From assembly GCA_037974335.1 (NCBI GenBank), contig CM075760.1, positions 46,210,138 to 46,274,137 on the forward strand: DNA of 64,000 nt, written 5' to 3'. Source of the DNA: Prionace glauca (Eukaryota; Chordata; Chondrichthyes; Carcharhiniformes; Carcharhinidae). The notes below the pieces were generated by a model that was not told where the DNA came from, did not search any database, and saw only the letters and a program-made list of their open reading frames with translations. A program made the translations under genes and the position numbers. Below, piece by piece: positions 45,088-55,387 of the stretch (position 1 is its first letter; the number at the start of each line of letters is the position of its first letter).

Positions 45088-45950
45088 AATTTTCGAAAGG
45101 GAAGGTTTGTATGAAGGAGACGGGAAACCAAACATCACATCAGGATCTGACAAAGTTCCCCGAGTTTTTGGAACTGAATATCACCGAGTATTGAACATGG
45201 AAGGAAAAAGCACCGTTCAGAGTGGGGAGAAACCGTACACCTGTTCTGTGTGTGGACGAGGCTTCAGTCGATTATCAGGCTTGTCGCAACATAGGTATCT
45301 TCACACTGGGAAGGAGTCACTTTGTTCCCCGTCTGCGCTGGAAACTCATCAACGCACTGACGTTGAGAAATCATTCACTTGCTCCGAGTGTGGGAAGGGA
45401 TTCAGTGATTTATCCAGCCTGCTGAGACACCGGCGCGTTCACAGTGGGGAGAAGCCATTCAGCTGTCCTGTGTGTAGGAAAGGATTCAATGATTTATCCA
45501 ATCTGTCAAAGCACCAGCGAGTCCATGCTTTGGAGAAACCATTCACTTGCCCCAAGTGTGGGAAAGGATTCACTGATTCATCCAACATGTTGAGACACCA
45601 GCGAATTCACGCAGACAAGAGACCATTTAAATGTCAGGAGTGTGGGAAAGGATTTAAAGGTTCTGAGGATCTGATGTCCCATCAACGTGTCCACACTCAG
45701 GAGAGACCTTTCCGATGTCTGGACTGTGGGAAGTGTTATAAAAGACGCTGGGATCTGATGTTCCATCAGCGAATTCACACAGACGAGAGACGTTCAGGTG
45801 CTCCAGCTGTGGGACTGGGTTCAGGCGATCATCCAAACTCGCTGTACACCAGCAAACTCACACCAAGAAAAGAGCGTTCACCTGCTCCGAATGTGGAAAG
45901 GGATTCACTCGGTCATCCCACCTGCTGAGACACCAGAAACTTCATGAGTA
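45088..45950 (+). CDS. ZF-C: C2H2 zinc-finger gene, six fingers plus two frameshifted
   Basis: The exon begins after the acceptor 'cccgttttatag' (45087). The frame opens at ATG 45107, and a second in-frame ATG ([16 protein letters not shown]) matches the start used by ZF-D. One complete finger, one decayed finger ([15 protein letters not shown]) and five more complete fingers follow. Near 45790 'cgttcaggtgc' lacks one base, so the frame ends in a 43-residue unrelated tail at 45928. The correct frame encodes two further finger units (one is [20 protein letters not shown]) and ends at 'LHE' near 45950. No KRAB domain is seen. The truncated protein would still have six fingers. Confidence 0.82.
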
Positions 45951-46124
45951 ACCGCAGTGATTGGATTTTGTTGTGAGTCACATCCAGAACTGAACCATGT
46001 TCATTGGAGTCTTTCTCTACCCTATTTCTGAACTCCAGCCCAGTTACAGGGGTTAATATCTTTGCTTTGAAAAAATAGTTTATGGAAAGTACTCTGTGCT
46101 GAATCTTTTTAGTAGCTGTTACAA

Positions 46125-47775
46125 GTTAGTTTCTTTTGAAATTCTCACCCCCTCCCCTGTCTCCTCCATCCTCACCTCCAACAACAAGTGTGAGGAGCTG
46201 AAAAAGCTTTTTGTCACTAAGATTGAGGCAGTTTGATCAGCTGCCTCTGCTGCTTCCCTCTCACCAAAGGCCAAACTGTCCTCCAGTAAGCCTGGAACTG
46301 GCATCTTTTTCCAGTTTCCCTCCCGTCTCTGCCTTATGTCCTGTCAGACCTCAGCTTGTCCATGACATTCCCCCCCGCCCGCAACGATGTTCCATTGATC
46401 TTATTCCTGCGTAGCTGTTTACCTCCTCCATACTAATCAATACTGTTTACAGTTCCCATTCTCTTCCATTCCTCACCTCCTCATCTTTAAATCCATTGTC
46501 ACGACACACTCTGAAAAAATAACCATTGACCTGTCCAACGTCCTTTTCCTTACCAAAGTCGATGAACTTGGTGTCCCCCCCTCCCCAAGATCTATCCTCG
46601 GCCCTTCCTATTTCCCATCTATTTCCCCCACTAGGTGACACCATCCAGAAGCACCATGTTAGTTTGTACATGTACACTGACAACACCCAGCTCGACCTCA
46701 CCCCCCAGTCCCTCTCCATTCTTCCACTGTTACTAAATGATCAAACTGCTTATCCCACATTCACTCCTGGATGAGCAGAAATTCCTTCCAGTTAAAAATG
46801 GGGAAGACCAGTCACCACTACAAATTCCCTGACTACTGAATCCATCCCTCTCCCTGGGAATGCACCACACTCTTCACAATCTCCGTGCCAGATTTGATGT
46901 CAAGATGAGTTTCTGACCACGTTTCCACACCAGCACTAATACCAGATATTTCACTCTCCATAATGTCACCTGGTGCCATCCCGCCTGCTGCTGGAACCCT
47001 CATCCATACCCGTGTTACCCTTAAACTGGATGATTAGAATCCATTCTTCACCAGCCTCTCTCACTCACTCCATGCCCACATTAAACATTGTCTTTTTAAT
47101 TCATTTGTGGAACATGGGCATCGCAGGCTGGGTCAGCAATAATTCTCCATCCCTAATTGACTCTGGAGGGCAGCTGAGGATCAACCACATTGCTGTGGGT
47201 CTGGAGTCACGTGTAGGCCAGACCAGGTAAGGACAGCAGATTTCCTTCCCTGAAGGACATTAGTGACCCAGATGGGTTTTTCTAACAATCGACCGTGGTT
47301 TCATGGTCATCAGTAGATTCTTAATTCCAGATTTTTTTTATTGAATTGGAATTCCACTACCTGTAGTGATGGGATTCGAACCTGGGATCCCCAGAACATT
47401 GACAATAGCCTAGCGACAATACCAAAGGCCATCGCCCCCCAACATTCCTGATTGTTCAAAACTCTGCTGCTCGAGAGTTCTTCACCCATCATATCCTGTG
47501 CTCGCTGAACTACATCGGGTTCACATCAGGGTAATGCACTGATTTTAACATTTCCATCCTGTTTTAAAATCCCTCCATGGCCTGTCCTTCCCAATCTCTA
47601 ATCTCCAATAACACACCCTCTGAGATATCTGTGCTCTCCTCATTCTGCTCACTTGAACATCTTTGATTTTAATTACTCCTTCATTAATGGCATTGTCCTG
47701 GTGTGAAGCTCTGAAATTTCATCCCTAAACCTCTCCGTCTCTCCGTTCCCTCCCTCCTGATGAAAGATTCTCATT
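46125..47775 (+). repeat. L2-clade LINE, degenerate, with another repeat inserted
   Basis: Plus-strand pieces in order: a 'TKIEAV..AASAASL' type stretch near 46215; SILGPSYFPS; TIQKHHVSLYMYTDNTQLDL (the 'YADDTQLY' motif of L2, here YTDNTQLD); and C-terminal phrases near 47450-47600. About 47094-47440 is a different repeat inserted within it. Many stops. An antisense piece of the same region occurs at 54650-54830. Confidence 0.7.
47094..47440 (+). repeat. Dispersed repeat inserted in the L2 relic
   Basis: Phrases 'ttcatttgtggaacatgggc', 'gctgggtcagcaataattct' and 'gggattcgaacctgggatcc' mark the same family as 7715-7870. L2 sequence resumes at about 47445. Confidence 0.65.
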
Positions 47776-47882
47776 AAAATCCCCCACTCCAATGAATCTT
47801 TGGACAGTATGTGGAGTTGTTGAGTTCTCCTGAGCTGAGACTGGAGCTCTTGGGCCTGGAAGAACCGCTGTCTGGAATCTTT

Positions 47883-50800
47883 CCCTTCTTAAACAACGGC
47901 GTAACATTAGCCGTTTTCCAATCTTCCGACACTTCCCCGGAATCCAGCGACGTCTGGAAAATAACCACCAATGCATCCACTATAATCTCCGCTATTTCTT
48001 TCAGAACCCTCGGATGCATTCCATCCGGTCCTGGGGACTTGTCCACAATCAGCCCCTCCAGTCTGTCGAGCACCGCCTCTCTAGTAACAGTAATGTCATT
48101 AAGACCCTCCAGTCCTACCACCTTTCCATCACTAACACCCAGCAAATTATTCACGTCCTCCTCCGTGAAGACGGAAACAAAAAAGTTATTCAATACCTGA
48201 GCCATATCCCCATCCCCGACCACTAGGTCCCTTTTCTCATCCTCTAAAGGACCAACGTTCACCCTAGCCAGCCTCTTCCTTTTTATATATTTATAAAAAC
48301 TCTTGCTATCCTTTTTTATATTAAGCGCTAGCCCAGCTTCATCGTTTCTCCTACCCTCCTTTATCAATTTCTTTGTCAATCTTTGTTGACATTTAAACCT
48401 CTCCCAATCCTCTTCTCGCCCACTCCTCTTCGCTACTCTAAATGCCTCCGCTTTTAATTTAACACTTTCCTTCACCTCCTTCGTTATCCACGGCTTATTA
48501 CCTCTCCTCCTACAGTCCTTTTTGACCATTGGAATAAATTTCTGCTGAGCACCAAGAAAGATCTCCTTAAAGATCCTCCACTGCTCCTCAGCAGACCCTC
48601 CCTTCAACGCACTCCCCCTGTCCATATTCGCCAATTCTTCTCTCATCCTACCATACTCCCCTCTCTTCAAACAAAGGACGTGTGTCCGGGAACCCACTTT
48701 CTCCTCCTCCATCTGCACCAGAAACTCTACCATACAATGATCACTCTCTCCAAGAGGATCCTTCACCTCAAGGTCCCTAATTCTACCCGGCTCATTACAT
48801 AGCACCAGATCCAAGATAGCTCGCTCCCTCGTCGGCTCCAACACACACTGTTCAAGGAAATTATCCCGGCAGATAGCATTCCAAGAACAACTCCTCGAGC
48901 CCCCGTGTCCAACATGGGTCGACCAATCAATATGCAGATTGAAATCCCCCATAACTACGGCCGTCCCATTCCTGCACGCCGCACTTATTTGCGAGTTAAC
49001 AGCCCGCTCCACCTCCAGATCATTATTCGGGGGCCTATAGACGACACCCACCAGCGTCTTCCTCCCTTTGCTGTTCCTAATCTCTACCCACAACGATTCC
49101 ACGTTCTGTTCCTTGGCTCCAATATCATCCCTTGCTACCACCTTGATGCTATCCTTAATCAGCAGAGCTACGCCCCCCCCCCCCCCTTTCTCTCCCGCCT
49201 ATCCTTCCTAAACACTTGATACCCTTGGACATTCAGCTCCCAGTCCCTGTCACCTTGCAGCCACGTCTCTGTAATGGCCACCAGATCATGTCCATTTGTG
49301 TCGATCTGCGCCACCAGCTCATCCACTTTATTCCGAATGCTTTGTGCATTCAGATACAGCGCTTTCATCCCAGCCTTCACCTGGACCCTATTTGCTGTAA
49401 CGCCACCAACCCTACTCACGCCCCCTACTCCCTCTATTATTGGGACATCCTCGGCCTCTTCCCTTACCTGTACCCTCTCCTTAACTTTAGACCTCGTAAG
49501 GTCACCTACCCTCGCACCCTCCCCCCCCCCCCCCCAATTAGTTTAAAGCCCTGTCTACTGTCCTCTTTACTCGATTCGCCAGCACTCTGGTCCCAGCACA
49601 GTTCAGACCAACCCCATCCCGCCCGAACAGGTCCCACCTACCCCAATACTGGTGCCCATGCCCCTTAAATTCAATCCCATTCCTCCCACACCAATCCCTG
49701 AGCCACCCATTCATTTCCTTAATCCTGTCAACCCTACGCCCGTCTGCACACGGTTCAGGCATTAGCCCAGAGACGACCACCTTGTCGGTTCTACTTTTTA
49801 AGCCTACGTCACTGGCACCCACATGCACCACAACGACTGGATTTTCACCCTCCCACTCCAGGTTCCTCTGCAGCCCAGCTGCGACATCCTGTTCCCGGGC
49901 ACCAGGCAGACAACACACCCTTCTGTGCACTTTGTCATTGTGACAAAGGACATTGTCAATACCCTTCACCCCACTGTCCCCAATTACTACTGCGTTCCTT
50001 TTCCCCTTCTTTTTGCCTATGTCCTGCTGCATCACTGTACCGTGTGCAATTTGCTCACCAACCTCACCTGCCTCGTCCTCTTCCAGACTGGCAGCAAGAA
50101 CCTCAAACCTGTTATGCAGATTAAGAGGCTGAGGCCTCCGCTCCTCACCCCCCCTTCCTCTTTCCAGCAGCCCCCTCTTGTCCCTGACCCTTAGAGTTAG
50201 ACAGCTAGGGGGGCAGTTGTTTAAGAAGGGTGCCAGGCAAAAGGCAGGGAATTATAGGCCGGTTAGTTTAACGTCTGTGGTAGGTAAAATGTTAGAATCC
50301 GTCATTAAAGAGGAAATTGCGAGGCATCTTGAGGGGAATTGCTTGATAGGGTGGACGCAACACGGTTTCATTAAAGGGAAGTCGTGTCTGACAAATTTAC
50401 TGGAGTTCTATGAGGATGTGCCTAGGGCGGTGGTAGAGGAGAGCCGGTGGATGTGGTCTTTCTGGATTTTCAGAAGGCGTTTGACAAAGTACCTCATAAG
50501 AGGTTATTGCAGAAGGTCAGGGACTTGGAGTTGGGGGTAGGGTGTTAGCGTGGATAGAGGATTGGTTGTCAAATAGGAGGCAGAGTCGGGGTCAACGGGT
50601 GCTATTTGGATTGGCGGATGATGACTAGTGGAGTGCCCCAGGGGTCGGTGCTGGGGCCTCAGCTTTTTACCATTTATATAGATGATCTGGAGGAGGGAAC
50701 CGAGTGTAGGGTGTCGAAATTTGCGGATGATACCAAGATTGGGGGAACGGCAAATTGTGCGGAGGGTGTGGAGAGTCTGCAGAAGGATCTAGACAGGCTG

Positions 50801-51655
50801 GGCGAATGGGCCAGGAAATGGCAAATGGAATTTAATGTTGGCAAGTGTGAGGTGGTCCACTTTGGAAGGAAGAATGGTAGGAAGGACTATTACTTACGTG
50901 GCGAAAAACTGCAGCAGGCGACGGTGCAGAGGGACCTCGGGGTCCTTGTGCATGAGTCGCAAAAACCCAGCTTGCAGGTGCAGCAGGTGGTCAGGAAGGC
51001 AAATGGGATGCTGGCCTTCATAGCGAGGGGGATTAAATATAAAAGTAGGGAGGTCTTGCTGCAGCTGTATAGGGCATTGGTGAGGCCGCAGCTGGAGTAC
51101 TGTGTGCAGTTTTGGGCGCCGCACCTGCGCAAGGATATTTTGGCCTTGGAGGGAGTGCAGAGGAGGTTTACTAGGCTGATACCGGAGTTGAGGGGGTTGA
51201 GCTATGAGGAGAGGCTGAATGAACTAGGCTTGTACTCGTTGGAGTTTAGAAGAATGAGGGGAGATCTCATTGAGACGTATAAGATGATGAATGGGATGGA
51301 TAGGATAGAGGTGGAGAGACTCTTCTCGCTCACAAAAGACAGTAGGACTAGGGGGCACAGCCTCAAGATAAAGGGGGGGGCGTTTTAGAACGGAGTTGAG
51401 GAGGAACTTCTTCACTCAAAGGGTGGTGAATCTCTGGAATTCTCTACCCGTTGAAGTGGTGGAGGCTACCTCGCTAAATATTTTTAAGACGCGTGTTGAT
51501 GGGTTTTTGATAAGAGAGGGGATTAAGGGTTATGGGGAGAGGGCCGGCATGTGCAACTGAGCCACGACAGATCAGCCATGATCTTATTGAATGGCGGGGC
51601 AGGCTCGAAGGGCCAGATAGCCTACTCCTGCTCCTATTTCTTATGTTCTTATATG
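47883..51655. mobile_element. CR1-type LINE (subfamily A) with 5' inversion
   Basis: The 5' half is inverted (minus strand, 50201 down to 47883). It holds an ORF1 piece with an esterase-like domain (50035-49538), the endonuclease (49419-48650) and the RT start, ending at LFKKG. The 3' half is in plus orientation from 50215 (LFKKGARQKAGNYRP) to the terminus 'ttcttatgttctta' at 51655. The 15 bases 'gttgtttaagaaggg' occur at both sides of the break. Frames are nearly complete, with breaks at a C-run near 49175 and at about 50430 and 51385. GVPQGSVLG is intact. Confidence 0.92.
49538..50035 (-). CDS. CR1 ORF1 fragment with SGNH/GDSL-like esterase domain
   Basis: The frame reads NAVVIGDSGVKGID (block I GDS), VVVVHVGASD (block III, normally GTND), and WDLFGRDGVGLN (block V, where DxxHxN is usual, with His replaced by Gly). 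Esterase domains are known in CR1 ORF1 proteins. The catalytic Ser motif remains but the His is lost, so this copy should be inactive. It belongs to the inverted 5' half of the LINE. Confidence 0.8.
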   Translation of the reverse strand: MMQQDIGKKKGKRNAVVIGDSGVKGIDNVLCHNDKVHRRVCCLPGAREQDVAAGLQRNLEWEGENPVVVVHVGASDVGLKSRTDKVVVSGLMPEPCADGRRVDRIKEMNGWLRDWCGRNGIEFKGHGHQYWGRWDLFGRDGVGLNCAGTRVLANRVKRTVDRALN

Positions 51656-51870
51656 TTTTCCCCTCAATTCACTAACTCCCTGTGTGATTCAGTGTTTTGT
51701 TACAAAATTCCTCTGAAGGACCTTGGGATGTTTTATTGCAATAAACGTGTTCTATGAATATGAGTTGTTGCTGATCCCAGCAGTCAGTTTGTGCACAGTA
51801 AGATTCCACAAACAGCAACAACTGATCAATCCATGGTGATGTTAGTTCAAACACAAATGTTGATCCTGCT

Positions 51871-52400
51871 GCACTGTGAAACAGTGGGTTAGCGCTGCTG
51901 CCTCACCGCCAGGGACCCGGGTTCGATTCCCAGGGGCACGGTGACACAGTGGGTTAGACACTGCTGTCTCACAGCGCCAGGGACCCGGGTTCGATTCCCA
52001 GGGGCACGGTGACACAGTGGGTTAGCACTGCTGTCTCACAGCGCCAGGGACCCGGGTTCGATTCCCGGGGGTACGGTGACACAGTGGGTTAGCACTGCTG
52101 TCTCACAGCGCCAGGGACCCGGGTTCGATCCCCGGGGGCACGGTGACACAGTGGGTTAGCACTGCTGTCTCATAGTACCAGGGACCTGGGTTATGTTCCG
52201 GCCTGTTTGTGTGGAGTCTGCACATTCTCCCCATGTCTGCGTGGATTTCCTCTGGGTTTCCTCCCAAATTCTGAAAGATGTGCTGGTTTGGTACATTATC
52301 CCGAACAGGTACTGGACAGTGGATACTCAGGGAGTTTCACACTAACTTCATTGCAATGTTAAGGTAAGCCTTTCTTGTGACGAATAAATTAAACTTTATA
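51871..52400 (+). repeat. SINE with five tandem tRNA heads
   Basis: Five 66-68-bp heads in a row ('cacagtgggttagcactgct', 'ccgggttcgattccc') precede a single body ('ttccggcctgtttgtgtgga' to 'aaagatgtgctggtttggta') and the tail ending 'cttgtgacgaataaattaaa'. It is an intact SINE whose promoter head alone has been amplified. Confidence 0.93.
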
Positions 52401-52466
52401 GATCAGTCAATGTTGAAGGGATTCCAGGATCTGAATGGTTCACACCTGTTGCTGTCTTTGTCACTT

Positions 52467-52537
52467 GTTTTTGTATTTAGTGGTTATCGCGTTTGCCTAA
52501 CACGTGAATGGTCCTCCTTCAAAAGCAGGCAGAAGCA
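52467..52537 (+). pseudogene. tRNA-Val (AAC) pseudogene with parental flank
   Basis: The sequence 'agtggttatcgcgtttgcct' leads into the loop ctaacac (anticodon AAC). The D arm has lost a base and the T arm is ruined ('cctccttcaaaagcaggc'). The downstream flank 'tgttactgaacataatctga' and 'atctcgatgttgcag' matches, in reverse sense, the flank of the tRNA-Val genes at 19.6 and 20.8 kb, so it moved as DNA with its surroundings. Confidence 0.8.
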
Positions 52538-52744
52538 TTCATTTAGTGAGGGAAATCTGCATAATTTCAGTTTGTTACTGAACATAATCTGAATCTCGAT
52601 GTTGCAGCCATATACACCTTCTCAGTTTTCTAAATAAAAACCTTTTGTTGATGTTTTGTTTGCACTTCAGCCCCACATTCCTGATCTACGTGCACCCAGT
52701 GTGTGTGGGGGAGGGGAGGTGGGGGGAGGACCTCCTCCTGGGCC

Positions 52745-52880
52745 AGACACAGAGCAGTTTCACAATGGTGCAGGGTTTCAGCCAATGAGGGAGACCCAGG
52801 CTCAGGCCTGCCCCTCATTCTCTCCAATTGGTTGGAGGACCAGATGCTCCTGTACAGTCCTCCAGCCCCACTTCCTCTTT
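52745..52880 (-). promoter_or_regulatory. Promoter-like fragment related to the 42.1-kb CCAAT module
   Basis: Minus strand 'ggtcctccaaccaattggag' matches the 'agtcctccaaccaatcggag' module at 42133, and another CCAAT ('gccaatgag') lies nearby. It stands alone with no exon in evidence, so it is probably a displaced copy. Confidence 0.45.
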
Positions 52881-53175
52881 CTATTAGTCCAGAGCTGCCA
52901 TCAATCACATAGGCATTGTGACCTGTCAGTGACTGAGCATGTGCCATCCACCCGGCCAGCCTGAGGCAGATAGAACAGTTTCTACAGCGCAGAGGATTGT
53001 GGACAATCTGGCTGCCATTAGAGATGGACAGTCTTTGTTTGAATCTGGGAAAGTGAGGATGAGATCCTGCCACAGGGCATCACAGTGGATAGGATTACTG
53101 TCTCACAGCACCAGGGACCCGTGTTCAATTCCGGCCTTGGGTCATTATCTGTATCGAGTTTGCACATTCTCCCCG

Positions 53176-53778
53176 TGTCTGCAGCTGTATAGGGCATTGG
53201 TGAGGCCGCAGCTGGAGTACTGTGTGCAGTTTTGGGCGCCGCACCTGCGCAAGGATATTTTGGCCATGGAGGGAGTGCAGAGGAGGTTTACTCGGCTGAT
53301 ACCGGAGTTGAGGGGATTGAGCTATGAGGAGAGGCTGAATAAACTAGGCTTGTACTCGTTAGAGTTTAGAAGAATGAGGGGAGATCTCATTGAGACGTAT
53401 AAGATGATGAATGGGATGGATAGGATAGAGGTGGAGAGACTCTTCCCGCTCAAAAAAGACAGTAGGACTAGGGGGCACAGCCTCAAGATAAAGGGAGGGC
53501 GGTTTAGAACAGAGTTGAGGAGGAACTTCTTCACTCAAAGGGTGGTGAATCTCTGGAATTCTCTGCCCGTTGAAGTGGTGGAGGCTGCCTCGCTAAATAT
53601 TTTTAAGAAACGGGTTGATGGGTTTTTGATAAGAGAAGGGATTAAGGGTTATGGGGAGAGGGCGGGAAGGTGGAGCTGAGTCACGACAGATCAGCCATGA
53701 TCTTATTGAATGGCAGGGCAGGCTCGAAGGGCCAGATGGCCTACTCCTGCTCCTATTTCTTATGTTCTTATGTCTGCA
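53176..53778 (+). mobile_element. CR1-type LINE (subfamily A) 3' end with 8-bp target duplication
   Basis: The insert 53184-53770 is bounded by 'tgtctgca' (53176-53183, 53771-53778). It encodes the connection domain from [20 protein letters not shown] to GYGERAGRWS in one open frame and ends 'tcttatgttctta'. Nearly identical to 27240-27830, so recent. Confidence 0.93.
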
Positions 53779-53803
53779 TGCATTTCCTCTGGATGCTCTG
53801 GTT

Positions 53804-53989
53804 TCCTCCTACAGTAAAAAGTCTGACAACACCAGGTTTTAGTCCAACCTATTTATTTGATAATATACTCACAAGCTTTCGAGGGGACTGCCTCTTCGTC
53901 AGGTGAATGGAGAGTTCTGGCCTCAGACAGAGCATTTAAAGCACAGACAGTTTAGAGATTACTGATTAGAATGCGAATCCTCCTACAGT
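53804..53989 (-). mobile_element. Single-arm copy of the foldback family with 12-bp target duplication
   Basis: The insert 53816-53977 is bounded by 'tcctcctacagt' (53804-53815, 53978-53989); two bases are shared with the element end. It begins 'aaaaagtctgacaacaccag' as the 14073 arm does and stops inside the arm at 'gaatgcgaa'. No partner arm and no 42-nt tail are present. Confidence 0.88.
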
Positions 53990-54052
53990 CCATAGATGCA
54001 CAGGTTAGGTTGATTGGCCATTCAAAATTGAGCCTAGTGTCAGGGGATTAGC

Positions 54053-54133
54053 ATTAGAGAGAGGTCATTCCTCTGCTCCGAGTGTGGGAAGGGATTCACT
54101 GAGTTAAGCAACCTCATGACATACCAATGCATG
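54053..54133 (+). pseudogene. Zinc-finger patch inside a SINE
   Basis: The plus strand reads [20 protein letters not shown] then TYQCM. It is close to the ZF-D finger FLCSECGRGFTELCNLMTHQ at about 55730-55800 (minus). Both sides are SINE sequence. Confidence 0.85.
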
Positions 54134-54639
54134 GGGTTGTGGGGATAAGGCCTGGTTGGTGCAGATTCGATGGGCAGAATGGCCTCCTGCACTGTAGGAA
54201 TTCTCGTACGAGTTAGGAGCAGGCCACCCAGCTTTTTGAGGCTATTCCATTGTTCAATATGATCGTGGCTGATCTGATTCTAACCCTAACCCCACTTTCT
54301 TCCTCCCCTCCCCAACCTCCCTATAGAGTACAAAACCCAAGTTCCAGCTCCGACCATTCACACCGTGTGATGATAGTTCACGTCCATCCTGACCTCTGTC
54401 AATATGTCAGTAACAAACCCACACACCATTGTTTGTTAGTTTCACATATCAAATATTTAATAGCGTCAGGGTAACACCTGGAAAGTGAGAACAATAGCAG
54501 CTTACGTGGGTAAGTTTGGCGATCAGCAATTTGGGGTTGATGACCAATTGTTACAGCAGAGGGGGTGTCCATCCAGCCCTTTGTGAGCACATGGTGGATC
54601 TGATGGACAAGATGGACATGAAGGGATATGAGAAAGAAA

Positions 54640-54840
54640 CGAGGGGAAGATGTGGGGTTCAGGGGAAGCCGTTCAGTCCAATGGGCTAGTGGAAGGGAGG
54701 AAGCAGCAGAGGCAGCTGATCAGATTGTCTCAATCTTAGTGACGGAGAAACTCCATGAAATCCTCACACTTATTGTTGGAGGTGAGGACGGAGGAGACAG
54801 GGGAGGGGAGAGACCTCCTGACGACGTTGGAGTTAGTAAA
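54640..54840 (-). repeat. L2-clade LINE fragment, antisense
   Basis: The reverse complement of 'aagcagcagaggcagctgat' and 'ttgtctcaatcttagtgacg' matches 46135-46280 of the L2 relic. Confidence 0.7.
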
Positions 54841-55009
54841 AAGAATACAAGTTTATTTGATGCAAAGTTGATTTATTTGACTTTTAGCAAGAGGATCAGC
54901 CCCTACAGCGAGGGTGGGGTTTACTGACATCAGCAGAAACAGACCCCAATGAACATGATTCAATCCTGAACATGATTAACAGCAAAATCTGATCACTGTA
55001 GTTAATTGT

Positions 55010-55387
55010 GAACTCACTGGTATCTCAGCACATGGGATAAATAAGCAAATTCCTTCCAACATTCAGGGCAGGTGGAGGCTGTCCACACTGTGAAATTTCT
55101 GGGTACAGTGAGTTAAAATGATTTCCTGGGTGCATCTGCAGTGAGAGCCCCTGAACGGTATCTCATCAGTATGAACATGTAGAAGTTGCAGTTCCCAGGA
55201 ACATTTATTGTATTTCCCACAGTCCCGACATTTAAAGGGTTTTTCCCAATGTGAAATTACTGGTGATCGAAGGAGGCAGGATGACTGAGAGGATCTGTTT
55301 TCTCATGTAGAGCAGGTGGACCTCCCCCTAGTGTGAACTCTCTGGTGTTTCAGCAGACTGGATAACTGAGTGAATCTCTTCCCATAG
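55010..55387 (-). pseudogene. Decayed fingers beyond the ZF-D stop
   Basis: On the minus strand the ZF-D finger series continues out of frame (CADYGKRFTQLSSLLKHQRVH) and then as worn fingers (FKCRDCGKYNKCSWELQLLH) to about 55010. A 3' UTR like that of ZF-A ('cagcaaaatctgatcactgt') follows. This shows that ZF-D once ran about 120 codons further. Confidence 0.75.

Larger units (their letters stand above)
53080..54215 (+). repeat. SINE carrying three separate inserts
   Basis: SINE pieces in order: head and body to 53183, then 'tctgcatgcatttcctctgg' to 53815, then 'ccatagatgcacaggttagg' to about 54052, then 'ggggttgtggggataaggcc' to 'gcactgtaggaattct'. The gaps hold a CR1 end, a foldback-family copy and a zinc-finger patch. 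Confidence 0.85.
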
